Positions 37,411 to 49,152 of a DNA stretch of 64,000 nt are shown piece by piece. How positions within the stretch are numbered: position 1 is the stretch's first letter; each line of letters begins with the position of its first letter. The position numbers and the translations under genes were made by a program. A model generated the notes under the pieces. That model was not told the DNA's origin and did no database searches. It was given only the letters and a program-made list of their open reading frames with translations. Source of the stretch: Epiperipatus broadwayi (lineage: Eukaryota > Onychophora > Udeonychophora > Euonychophora > Peripatidae). The DNA lies in assembly GCA_028023455.1 (NCBI GenBank), contig JAQFVV010012498.1, positions 310,001 to 374,000 of the forward strand. The letters run 5' to 3'.

Positions 37411-38880
37411 CAATTTCTATTAAGATGGATAATTTTTATGTAATATTTACAAACTTCTCAAAACACACCAATCCCATTCTCCTTTTAGATTTTTTTACAT
37501 ATAAAATTTTCCAATTTCCATAATAGTCTTCAGAGATATGCAAATGAAGATAAAGCAGATTTTCAACTTTTAGAATATAAGAATTTAAGTAATTTGCCCA
37601 TATTTTATAATGCCATGCAATAAAAAATATTAAAATTCAAGAAAATAGGACATAGACATAACTCTTGATTATTATTTATATAGTTTAATTTTCACATCAC
37701 CACTCTCATGCTAGGTAGGGATTGATTTCGAGAAAATGGTGTAATTTTCATTACAGTACAGAAATGTTATTCATTATTGGACAATCTCTACTTTACTGAA
37801 TGACAATAAAAATTATTAATATACTTTCATTAAGTGATCTGTGTCAAAATTGTGATGGAAGCATATTTGACTCTTATCAATTAAACTGTAGTAATTTGCT
37901 ATCTATACATATATACTCAACAATGATAAAAATATCCGTAAGAAATTGCGATCTGGGCTAACTGATGAGTGCGGGTTCAGCACGAAATGTGCAACATGGG
38001 GGTTATAGACCTTTTCACATCTTTGGTCATATGCTTATGATCCCCCCCCCCCCACGCAAGATGTTTAAAAGCAGATAAAAACCAGTCCCAACTTTGCATG
38101 AGAGTGGTATAGTGAAAATTACACTACAGAAAATATTATTCATTATTGAAAATTACACTACAGAAAATATTATTCATTATTGAATAATCTCTAGTCTAAT
38201 GAATGATTAATAAAAATTATTATTTCATGATTATGTTTTGTTTCTCATACTTCAATAAATCTCATAGGAACATTAAATACTATTATATAAAACATGAGAT
38301 CAATATGATAATAAAATATTTATTATATTACTAATTAATGATTCACTTTTAATTTCACTTTTCTCATTGTCAACATAAAGCAAGTCTTATTATTATTGAC
38401 ATTCCCATAATTGAAAGCCACCTGTAATGAAATAGAATTTTAAAAAGCTAACTGACTTCAATATACTGTTTATTTTGAATAGAATATTAAAAGAACATGT
38501 TCCACTCTCCTCTTAATATGACAGAATTAACAAACTCATAACAATAGATGACAAATAGTACATCCATCAAAGATATTAAAAGCAATTCTTTCCAGATTGG
38601 AACAAAACCAACAGTACTTTTTATGACTAATATCTGTCTAACAAAAATATGGAAATTGCTGATAGATATAATACCAAAGAAAAAAAGTGAAGAAACCAAG
38701 AAACAATAACTTTGAGATATAATCAAAATGTCTTATCACCTTTATATAGGCTTGATGATAATAGAGAGTCTCTCTAAACTATCAGTGGTGCTACTAATCA
38801 ATAATAATACATCTAAATCTATGTCTGGTAGAATAAGAAAAAGTATTTGTGTAACAGATGAACAAATTTCTTTTTCACAA
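37411..38880. other. Intronic sequence with a 34-bp tandem duplication
   Basis: Nothing coding was recognised. At 38,114-38,181 a 34-bp unit (GAAAATTACACTACAG, AAAATATTATTCATTATT) occurs twice in a row; a related sequence lies at 37,735-37,800. A C run is at 38,042-38,053. Confidence 0.55.
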
Positions 38881-39890
38881 TGTTTCTATAATTTCAACCT
38901 AATAAAACCAATATACATTGATGAAATTCAACTTTCTTTTAATTGTCCTAATGGAGAAAAAAACTCAGGAGCAGATAAAATATTTTCAGTTTCTAAGAAG
39001 CACATGATTAATAATAAATAAACAATTCCAAAAATTCTAACATAATAAAAAATTTAAGCAGCCTTAAAATAAAATAAATTTAATAATGAGCCAAAAACCC
39101 AAACTATTATGTGCTTTCTACAAGCTATTTTGGAAAAAAATCATATTAACTGGATTTAAGCCAGGAAGAAGCTGCTGAAACAAGTTTAATCTTGAATAAA
39201 CTAAACTATAAAATGTTGCCATGATTATTGATATAACCTTAGCTTATAATTCTATTAGAAAAAATGGTTTTCTTCCAAATATTTTTAAAATCCTTAAATT
39301 TAGAAAAACTATTAATTTAATTAACAAAATGCTTCCAATAGAAAACAATTATAATAGTAATAAATATAAAATTTAATTCTTTAGTCAATTTTATTTAATA
39401 TATTCATTGGTAATCCTTCTATGCTGATGATATTACTCTGAATGTACAAAGAATAATCTTTTCTAAAAAATCCTTATATGAAGATTTTCCGGAAATCTTT
39501 TTCAAAGACTGAAAACGTATTCTTAATAGGAGGTTAAAAATATAATATTTCCCTAAGTGTTTTAGAAATAATTTTGGTCTGCAAACTAATTTATTTTCTT
39601 ATCTATCAAATATTAAATCAAAAATAATTTCTAGGACCATTACAAACAACTTTATTTGTGCTAGCATAATTCTATAGGCAAATATTATATCATTGTTTTT
39701 GGAAAAAATGTCCCCATTAAATTTCTTGATTCTCAATTAACTAATGCCATAAAAAATATTACAAGGATATGCGAGTGTATTTCCTTACAAGTGTTTCCTA
39801 CTTTTTCATACAATACTTAATCAGATATTAGAAGTTATATCACAAAAAGTATATAAAAAGTTATTAAATGGAACTGGTTTATTATTAACT
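38880..39890 (+). pseudogene. Non-LTR reverse-transcriptase remnant
   Basis: Plus strand. YIDEIQLSFNCPNGEKNSGA then DKIFSVSKK ends an open stretch at 39,018; further on FKPGRSC (near 39,160), AMIIDITLAYNSIRKNG (RT motif A, near 39,215-39,270) and FYADDITLNVQR (motif C with both Asp, near 39,417-39,455) appear in order. Stops and shifts are frequent. Clade not determined. It ends near 39,890, where the 3' end of an oppositely oriented LINE begins. Confidence 0.65.
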
Positions 39891-41400
39891 CAAGATGTGA
39901 TGCACTGTGGCTTTTTTCTTGGAATCATTAATCTCTCAGATAATATGCGCAGAGAAACCTGTTAGCCACCTTATTCCATTCCTCACCATTTTTCCCATAT
40001 TCTTTTCTATCCTGCTCCATCCTATCTCCACAACATAATCATTTGTCAACTCTGTGGCTTTTACATTTAAATCATCCTTATCTTTTCCCAAACCCAGCAT
40101 AAAAACCAATAACCCACTTGCTGTACAAACACTTTAATTTATATTTTTTCTCCCACAACTTTATTATTTGAACCCTTTCTGCTTGCAGGCATTTGCATTC
40201 AATTAACAGATGCCTAATATTTTCTATGCCTTCCTTACATAACTTGCAGACTAACTCACCGATACTTTTCCATTTACATGTATATTCCCTTACTAAAAGA
40301 TTATACTATATGTCTATATGAAATAAAGCATATTATTTTTACTAGCTTACAATTGCTAATATATGAATTCAATATTTATGTCATTTATTGGTTGGATGTG
40401 TCAGCGATTCTGTTCAAGCCTTAAACAATAAACTACTTTCCTTACTATTATCATAAATTAACTGTCACCCAATATTCTGTTTAATTATATATATATATAT
40501 AATTCTTTTTACTCTCCATACTAGTTCTCCATCTCTCCAACTCCTTATTTTTTATTAATACATCTATTCTTCTAACCTATTCCTTGTCACTATAACACTC
40601 AACAATTCTCCTAACACAATCACCCCATCTTTTGTTTAAGTATACTAATGATAAAGTCTTTATCCAAATCTTTTGCATACTGTACTTTCTTTCTCACCCA
40701 TCTTAATGCCTGTCCTTTATTTATAATCCAATTAAAAACTATTTCGGCTATTATCTTATTATCTATAAATTGCAATCTTCCGAACATTTCATTTTGCTTT
40801 TTGCATCTCTCATATAAAATCTTGACAATCTCAATTCTCCTTGAATTGCCTTCATTGCCATCCACACATCTGCATTTAATGCATGTCTTCCTACTTCTCT
40901 TGATACTTTTTCCAAGTAATCTAACATCCTTTTACTAATACATAACATGTCATTAGCTACATCATATTTATTATATAAAAACACTGGTAAATTTCTTTCT
41001 CAGTCCCTTTTTTTTCTCTATTTCATTTATCAATTTTTCCTCCTATACATCCAAGCAATTTCTCTGATTACTTACCCCAAATAGTCATACCTATTCACCA
41101 CATTTACCTTTATATCCCCAATATAAATTCTTTCTCTTCTCTTTCCACAGCATTGATCATCATTACTTTTTATTATTATTCACTAAATTTAATCCCATTT
41201 CTTTACCCACCTATGTGCATGTCTTCAGCTTGATCTTCCCTACTTTTTGTGTACAAGATATCATCAGAAAATAAACCTGATAATGTATATACTCCCTTGC
41301 AACCTATTAATGGTATCTCTACCCTTCTTCCTAGTCTTTCGATTGCTCTCTCCATTTCTCTCAAATATAATAAAAACAAAAGAGGTGACACAAAATATAA
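39890..41400 (-). mobile_element. CR1-like LINE, 5'-truncated 3' half
   Basis: Minus strand. It begins in the RT with SPLLFLLYLREMERAI and GLFSDDILYTKS (motif C, FADD changed to FSDD; 41,203-41,400), then LEKVSREVGRHALNADVWMA and MKAIQGELRLSRFY (40,763-40,984), a tail near 40,620-40,865, and a C-terminal zinc motif CKLCKEGIENIRHLLIEC near 40,185-40,250. The 3' end is near 39,890. The 40,300-40,420 part is a foreign insertion. Its 5' boundary is a junction with a hammerhead-type repeat at the shared word TATGGAGAGTT. Confidence 0.7.
40300..40420. repeat. Partial copy of the 62.3 kb foldback element
   Basis: Matches the right arm at about 62,655-62,790 (TATATGAAATAAAGCATATT, ATTTATGTCATTTATTGGTT, GGATGTGTCAG) and interrupts the 3' part of the decayed LINE. 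Confidence 0.65.
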
Positions 41401-41883
41401 CTCTCCATAGAGGAGTGCCATTCAGGAAAGTGATAATAATCAATGGATGCAAAGAGGTTTGTGCATAAATTCCTATTTAGTGCATATTCATCCAATATCC
41501 CCAGACTAATTTCTAATTTGTAATGAGGAATCTTGGATGAGTAGGAACTCGTATTTTATACACAAACCTTCTTGCATTCATTTATTACTGGGGCTTGCAC
41601 TGAAAGGCACTACTGTATGGAATTTGCTACTGTTAACAACTTGTGTAAGCATAGGAAATGGTTATCAAATTCAATATATATTTTTACTATCTAAAAGTAA
41701 TCTCAAATCACATACCCAAACAAAAATTCCCTGAAATAACCTAATGATTTCTTAAACCACTAAACATCACATAATCACGACTTCTTATGCTTGCTCATAA
41801 CTATAGTTAAGTAGAGATAAAAGGTGGCTTCTGGAGGGTTGCATTAGATCCTAAGATCTAGGTGCAATACTCTCAGATCCAAA

Positions 41884-41931
41884 GCTCCTCATTGACGAAA
41901 GCCACAAGCTAGAAACTGGTCTGGGGATATT
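41884..41931 (+). ncRNA. Hammerhead, family 1 (full helices, two core changes)
   Basis: Helix I: TCCTCA pairs with TGGGGA (6 bp, one G-U). Core TTGACGA (41,892-41,898), helix II AGC-CACAA-GCT, GAAAC, loop TG, GTC with the cleavage base C at 41,921. C3 is U, which should block activity; N7 is free to vary. Confidence 0.75.
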
Positions 41932-42287
41932 GGATGATTAGGCACTAGATAGGGATTTACTGGGGTTTGCACTGAGAGGCACTAGTGTATGGAGTTGGCT
42001 ACAGTTAATAACTTGTGTAAGCATAGGAAATGGTTATCAAATTCAATATATATTTTTACTACCTAAAATTAATCTCAAATCACATACCCAAACAAAAATT
42101 CTCTGAGATAACCAAGTAATTTCTTAAACCACTAAACATCACATGACCACCACTTCTTATGCTTGCTCATAACTATTATTAAAAAGGCAAAACTCTCCAT
42201 AAAGTAGTGCCACTCAGTGCAAGCCTGAGTAATCAATGAAATGCAAGAAGGTTTGTGCATAAAATCCCTATCTAGTGCCTACTCATA

Positions 42288-42338
42288 CAATATCCCCAGA
42301 CCAGTTTCTAGCTTGTGGCTTTCATCAGTGATAAGCTT
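42288..42338 (-). ncRNA. Hammerhead, family 1, intact catalytic core
   Basis: Minus strand: core CTGATGA (42,322-42,328), helix II AGC-CACAA-GCT, GAAAC, loop TG, GTC (42,299-42,301). All core bases are standard: C3, U4, G5, A6, G8, A9, G12, A13, A14, the A15.1-U16.1 pair and C17. Helix III has only two pairs closed by a 2-nt loop, as in several animal type I hammerheads, which favours action as a dimer. Helix I has one mismatch in this copy. Best candidate for activity. Confidence 0.8.
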
Positions 42339-43011
42339 TGAATCTGAGAGTACTGCACCTAGATCTTAGGATCTAATGCAACCCGCCAGCAGCCACCTTT
42401 TATCTGTACTTAACTACAAATCTAAGAGTCTGAAATTGAAAACAATATTTTGAATCCAGGTTCATTAGCTTATGTAGTCAGTCATATGGGTCTGAACTCA
42501 GTTCAATACCCATAAATTTTTGAGTCTTTGGTTCTTTAATAACCATATCCACCACTATTCTCTCAGGCAGAATTGGTGTTTACCATATGACTATAAAACT
42601 TAATGAGCTTGGATTGAAAAACTATTGTTTTCAATTTCACCCTCATAGTTTTGTAGTTCAGTAGAGATAAAACATGGCAACCGGAGGGTTGAATTAGATC
42701 CTAAAATCTAGGTGCAGTGCTCTCAGATCCAAAGCTCCATATAGGTCTGAACTCAGTCAGTACCCATACATTTTGGAGTCTTTGATTCTTTAATAACCAT
42801 AGCCACCACTATCCTATCAGGCAGAATTGGTGTTAAACCACTAATCATCACATGATTACCATATAACTATACAAGCTAGTGAGCCTGGATCGAAAAACTA
42901 TTGTTTTCAATTTCACCATCATAGTTTTGTAGTTAAGTAGAGATAAAAGGTGGCTGTCGGCAAGTTGCATTAGAACCTAAGATCTAGGTGCAGTGCTCTC
43001 AGATCCAAAGC

Positions 43012-43055
43012 TCCTCACTGATGAAAGCCACAAGCTAGAACCTGGTCTGGGATAT
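43012..43055 (+). ncRNA. Hammerhead, family 1 (one core change)
   Basis: CTCCTCA, intact CTGATGA (43,018-43,024), helix II AGC-CACAA-GCT, then GAACC instead of GAAAC (A15.1 to C), loop TG, GTC, TGGGAT. Helix I is four pairs. Confidence 0.72.
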
Positions 43056-43600
43056 TGGATGAGTAGGCACTAGATAGGGATTTTATGCACAAACCTTCTT
43101 GCATTTCATTGATACTCGGGCTTGCACTGAGTGGCACTACTGTATGGAGAGTTTTGCCTGTTTTAATAAGTTATGAGCAAGCATAATAAATGGTGATCAT
43201 GTGATGTTTAGTGGTTCAACACCAATTCTGCCTGATAGGATTGTGGTGGCTATGGATATTAAAAAACCAACGACATCAAAATGTATGGGTATTGAACTGA
43301 ATTCAGACCTATATGATTATATATGCTAATGAGCTTGGATTAAAAAATATTATTGCATTTTCAGATTCAATAGTTTTATAGTTAAGTAGAGATAAAAGGT
43401 GGTTGGTGGAGGGTTGCATTAGATCCTAAGTTCTAGGTGCAGTGCTCTCAGATCCAAAGCTCCTCACCAATCTAGTCTGGAGATATTGGATGGGTAGACA
43501 CTAGATAGGGATTTTATGCACAAGCCTTCTGGCATCGATTAATTACTCTGATTGGCACAGGGTGGCACTACTGTATGGAGAGGGTTTTGCCTTGTTTAAT

Positions 43601-46600
43601 AATAATGGAAAGCAGATATCTGTGCTCAGATTCAAGTTATAAAAATGTTCTATGATGTACTTACTATTTTCATATTTATTGAAGTAATGATAGACTTAAT
43701 GTTTGAGAGAATTACAATATATTGAAATATTTTGATCCCATTACAGGTAATACAATTTAATAGTTATAAGTCTTTTTACTGAATTGACATATGTATATTG
43801 TGGCACCCCAGTCCTATAGCCTGTAATATCTAGTAATGATATTAACTAATTTAAATTCTTTTACAAGAATAATGGATTGATATATATATTTAGACAAACT
43901 TAATGATTATAAACTCCTTAAGATTGGACAAAAATTCATATTTTTATGTTTTAAATGACTGTAAACAGAAAAAAAAACAAAAACAATTATTTTCCTTCTT
44001 TAATTTTTAATTATTGACTTAAAAAATATAGTCATAAATTTTTTTATATAATGTTAATTTCAAAACATTTATTTTTGATCATTTAGAAAAGAATACATAT
44101 ATTTGTAAGAATATGTATTTTGGGCACTTTGCTATTTTACCTGATATGAATATTACTCCAATGAAGTTTTATTCTAAGTTTGCAATATGTTTAACATAAG
44201 CCTCCAGAAATGTATGGATAAACTTAATCTATAAAATTTGTCCGCAGTTTCCATAGAGACATTATTTGAAACATATTGCAAATATGTCATAGCTTGTGTA
44301 ATAGGAAAGTTAAAATCTAAAAAAAATAATGGAGACATATTCATTATGGAAAAAGGAAAAGAGATTACAACACTAAATAAAACAGGTACTTATAAGTTGT
44401 GCCTTTTTATTACAACACTTCATGTCATCAAAGTCATTCTTCTCTGTCCCGACATACTGTGTAATACCAAACTTCAAATCTAAAAAAAACCATGTACTTT
44501 CAAATAACGAAGAGAGAAATATGAAAAAGAATCCTGAAACATTTTTTAAATGGTGAATTGTAATAAAGTTTTAGATTTTTGTTAATCTTTTAACCTTAAA
44601 AAAATAAATAAATGGCGAACTGTAAGTTTAACCTTATATTTTAAATATCTTTTTTTTTTTAAAAAAAAAAAAATAATACCAAATATAAAAAGTTTAACTT
44701 GGAAATGTATATAAATGTTTAGCAAAAATAAATAAAAAACAAATATAATAAATTTTACTTCTAAATGTATTTTTCATTAAAAAAAAAAAAACCAGTATCA
44801 CTTACAAATGATGCAATATATTTATATTGCATATGGAAAAAAAGTCACAATGACGCCACAAAATCTCGCAGGTCAATACGTTTTACAAATTGGTAATATG
44901 TATATGTGTGAAAAGTTGACCATGAATTAGTTGTGCCAGGATTTAGTTGACATGACATTATGAACCATAAATTTTGAATAAATATTACCAGACAAAAGCA
45001 TTACCAGAGTAATATGTCATAGCAAGAATACTACCAAAGTACCATATTTTGAAAATTTTTAACTAAGTATATTTACCAATTTTTCTGAGCACATGTAATT
45101 AAAATTAATTTGAAATTAGCTTTCCAAAAATAATCACTATAAAAGTATGTACAAATTGAAAATTTTAGTTTTTCTAATAGAATTTCTATCAAATTTATTA
45201 GTTTTGCATGATTTATGGAGTAGTATTAGAGTTGATGACAATCATACAAAAGCATAATGAGTGCTACAGCCATTAAGCTGCTCACAGAAATCCAGCAATA
45301 ATCAGAAAACAGTCATATCATGCCAGTCCTAGTAGCTGACTTAACCTTAATCCCCTGATGAATTTTTTCATAAGTATTATATGTTAAAATGCATATAAAA
45401 CAGTATATTTTAGCATAGTACATTTTTTTGCCTGAAAAATATGCGCTAAAAGAGTGAAATTCAAAATTCCCGCTCTTACAATAGACATAAGCCCCACATT
45501 GACATGTTCAGCCATTGTCTGTTGCGAAGGCTGTAAAACTTTCAGCATTTTACGACAATGTAGTACCAATGATGCAAAAACATATTTATTTGCGAATTTA
45601 TTAGTTTTAGATTTTTTTAAAAAAATAATTTAATTATATTTATTAGATATCAAGAAATATAAATTATTAATAACTTATTTTGACTTGAAATACTTTATTT
45701 TCAAAAATATGTTATATTAGTAGCTAATATAAATATGGCCTGAAGCAATTTACAAGTCTAGCTTTGATATAAACAATCTACTTTATATTTATGATCAAGA
45801 AAATATCACAATTTTGCAATAAATATTCAAAAAAATTAAACTTTTAAAGCATAATTTGTTAGATATAAGAGAAATAAATAATTATTCGTTCAGATATTTA
45901 AAAATAATAAGAATTAAAAAATATTTCATTGATTTTATAAACTGAAAATAATCTTTCTAGAAATGATGGTGTGTAAAGTCTTTGTATTGATTATGTCCTT
46001 ATTTTTTAAATATTTGCAGAAACAAAATCGGAACACTTAAAATTTATTTCAGTAGTAAACAAAAATATCTATCAAATAAAATCAAATTTATTATTTTCTG
46101 ATAAGCAATAATCATTTAATCATATATTTTACGTTGACGTATGAGGCAAAAAAAAATCAAAAATATCAGAAAAATAGCAAAATTCAGTAGGGTTAAAACA
46201 TGTCATCAAAAGAAGTATCATCTCAATTTAAAACTAACAATTAAAGAAGAATGTGCCAATGATTATATTTCCTTATTTCAAGCATGAAAAAATTTGAGGA
46301 TTTATGTTTCATGAATTCTTTAGAGAAAATATGAAACATATGACAAAATAAAAATGTCAACTTAAATGCAAATACATCAATAAGTTAAATCTCTAGAGAA
46401 TAGTCATCCTAAAAAAACCATTTCAGATATATACTGAATGCATGATTTATTCTATGAAATACCCAAAATAAGAAGATAATCATTTTACTATTTTATTTTA
46501 ACTATTTGTTTAAATTCATTATATCTTTAATAACTTTTGAAAAGTAAATCAAGTATATTTAATTTGTTATTTATGAAATAAATAATGTATTTTTTTACAA

Positions 46601-48814
46601 AATGTTTTCAATTCTATTAAATAAGATTTTTCCTGTTGCATACTATAGTAAAATTAATTAGTTTTTTAAAAAATAATTAATTTGTTAATTTATATAATTA
46701 ATAACAATCTGGATTTATTTTAACTTTCATTACGAAAACACATACATCTGGAAAAATATTATTATTTCTTCCAATCATTTTAATCAAACAAACATTTATA
46801 GCATTGTTACATAAGCCAGAGTTTTTATTAATTAAATATACTTCATTGCTTAAAAACAATCTTCACTGTTTACTTCTGATTATTCCTTCTATATGTTTGC
46901 TGTAATTAATTACCATATTAAATGTGTATTTTAAGAGTTGAAAAAGTTTTTGGTTTACACTGACTGAATCTATATGTATGATAACAAATTAATGGATGTG
47001 TCTAGAGGGTGCATGATGTTTCCAAAATATTTATTTCTAGGATTTCTAGTGTGTAGTTGAAATAATACAACTTTTATTGCACAATTAGTTACTTTTTTTT
47101 TACACAAAAGATGACATACTAATATAAATACCTGTGCTCTCTAGGGATGTATGCATATACAGGAATAATATTTTAACCATTGCTACAAATATTTAGAGTC
47201 ATTTTGCTTTTCCAGATATCTGTGACTTTCACTCCTCTCTCAATTCTTTTTTTCCAGATTGTTAATGTGCAAAAATGATCTTGTTAAACACTTTTAAAAT
47301 TTTGTAAAAAATATATATGATTCTTTAATGTTAATAATCTCCATACTTCCTCTACTTCTTTAAGTTATATAAATTATAAATATTTTGAGCCTCCTTTCCC
47401 CTAAAGAAAGGAATTGAAAAATAATATTAGTTTAAAAATACATTTAATTGGATTTGTCAAAATAAAATTCCTAAAGTTAATGGGGGGGGGGGGATAGATA
47501 AGAGTTGTTTCTAGAAAAAAAAAAATTATTTGTTCCTATGAACTTTCTGATTTTATTACAGATTATGGCTGTCAATTTGTTTTCTTTTTTTTTTTTTAAA
47601 AAAAAAAAAAACAACTTTAGTGCATTTTAGTTTTTGAAAATCATTTTCCTTTATTGAAAGGATGTGAAAATAGACATGGAAACTTGAAAAATTTGATTCA
47701 TAAAATTAATAATAATAATATTTGCAACAGGTCACTGCCAGAGAAAGCTAGGAATAGATTAAGAGTAGTCATTACAGCTATTATTGGCAACTTTTTTGGA
47801 ATATTTACTAATTATTGTCATAAATATCAGAATTTTATTCTCAAGCATAAACTACAACCTGCACTATAGTTATATTTTAAGGTACTTTGGTATTATTCAA
47901 CTGGTGACGTTTTACATTTACTGATTTTTCCTCTGGTAGACATCATCGATGATAACATGACAACATTGTCATGGCAACCAAGACACTGACATGATTAATC
48001 CATGGGAGAGTCAATTTTTGGATTTTTTTTTTTACTCGCGAGATTTAAAAATCGGAGAGAGCTTTGGGAAATTTTGTCATTTGTCTGTTTTTTGTGATTT
48101 TGCTACCAGTCCACTGCAATGAACACTATTTGTAAGTAATTTTCATTTTTGTTTCTAATAAATATTGTCTTTTTGATGTATATTATTTTGTAAATTCTTC
48201 TGCAATTATAGAAAGTACAATTAATTTATTTTATTTTTAATTTCTGAACTATATTATACAGAAAAATTTTTTTTTTAAATTTATCCGCAATTATAAAAAT
48301 TACAGCTATGAGAATAATACAATGTCTGGCGTTGTCGGTGGTTTAGTAAATCATAATATAGTTGTTTTTTTTTTAGACTAGAGCATGTATTGGCCGTGCC
48401 TTCGGCCCATCAAAGACATCGGAGGCCCCCTGCCCATTCCAGAGCTATGCGCTGACTTTTCTAATTTTTAGTCAAAAAATTAAACACATTTGCAAATTGT
48501 TTGTTTTATATATGTTTAACATGAATAACTGAGTTAAATCCCATCGGAAATGTTGTACAAATAAGATAATTTTTCATGCAAGTACATTTTTTAAATTTTT
48601 TTTTGTTATAAAAATTCGTAATATAGAGTACGTTTTAAGTTATTGTCCAGGTCGCTATTAATAATGCCAGATTCGCATTAAATCGAGAAAAGTGTTCTTT
48701 ATTTGTCTATTTATTTTAATTTTACAAAAAAAAATTTGTACATATTTCTGCAATTATAAAATTTACACTTAATTACTTTCAATTTTGTTTAAATTATCAA
48801 ACTTACACTTAATT
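43601..48814. other. Intronic AT-rich sequence, little recognised
   Basis: No gene or transposon could be named. Two GC-richer islets stand out: 47,930-48,135 (ending in a GTAAGTAATT donor-like site) and 48,375-48,460 (preceded by a T tract and AG). Homopolymer tracts occur at 44,650, 47,484 (G12) and 47,590. Confidence 0.5.
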
Positions 48815-48825
48815 ACTTTTAATTG

Positions 48826-49152
48826 TGGCTGCAGAAAGGAGTTTACTATTAACTGAAAGGAGACCCTTTGATTCCTCTTGCAGGCCTTAAAGGAACCGAG
48901 CAGGGCAAATTCCTAATGTCCACTCCATACGTTCTTGTCGTTGCAGCTGTTATTACTATGTGATTATTCATATAGTATACGAACATGGATGGGCTGCTCA
49001 CCAAGACGCATTAGCCAGCGTGGTGAGTTTATTGGCTTTTTACCTCCGAGTTTAAGATCGAGAAACACCATGGTCTTTCTTCTCAGTGCCTGATAAGGCA
49101 GAATGAATGTTTGTGTAAATGATAAATATTTTTCCAATACATATATACAATT
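48826..49152 (+). other. RTE leader (5' untranslated region)
   Basis: 327 bp before the ORF. The central part (about 48,885-49,050; ACCGAGCAGGGCAAAT, ACGTTCTTGTCG, CATGGATGGGCTGCTCACCA) is also conserved, inverted, at 11,985-12,185. Conservation in a decayed sister copy supports it as part of the element; it may hold the internal promoter. Confidence 0.7.

Larger units (their letters stand above)
41400..43600. repeat. Cluster of hammerhead-type repeats (family 1), both orientations
   Basis: At least six partial or whole units. Minus unit 41,400-41,530 meets a plus unit head-to-head at about 41,530. Plus units then repeat with a period of 372 bp (GCTTGCACTGA at 41,593 and 41,965). A minus unit runs from about 42,190 to 42,560, then plus units again to 43,600; the unit from 43,011 to 43,460 is whole and 449 bp long. 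Conserved words in plus sense: GTGCAGTGCTCTCAGATCCA, AAGCTCCTCACTGATGAAAG, GGCACTAGATAGGGATTTT, GTATGGAGAGTTTTGCCT, TGATCATGTGATG, GGCTATGGATATT. No ORF. Structure and length agree with retrozyme-like repeats. Confidence 0.8.

Noticed and set aside
45384-45569. 61-codon ORF with a protein-like composition
   Set aside because: Reads plausibly but matches nothing I know and has no splice or repeat context; not enough to call a gene.
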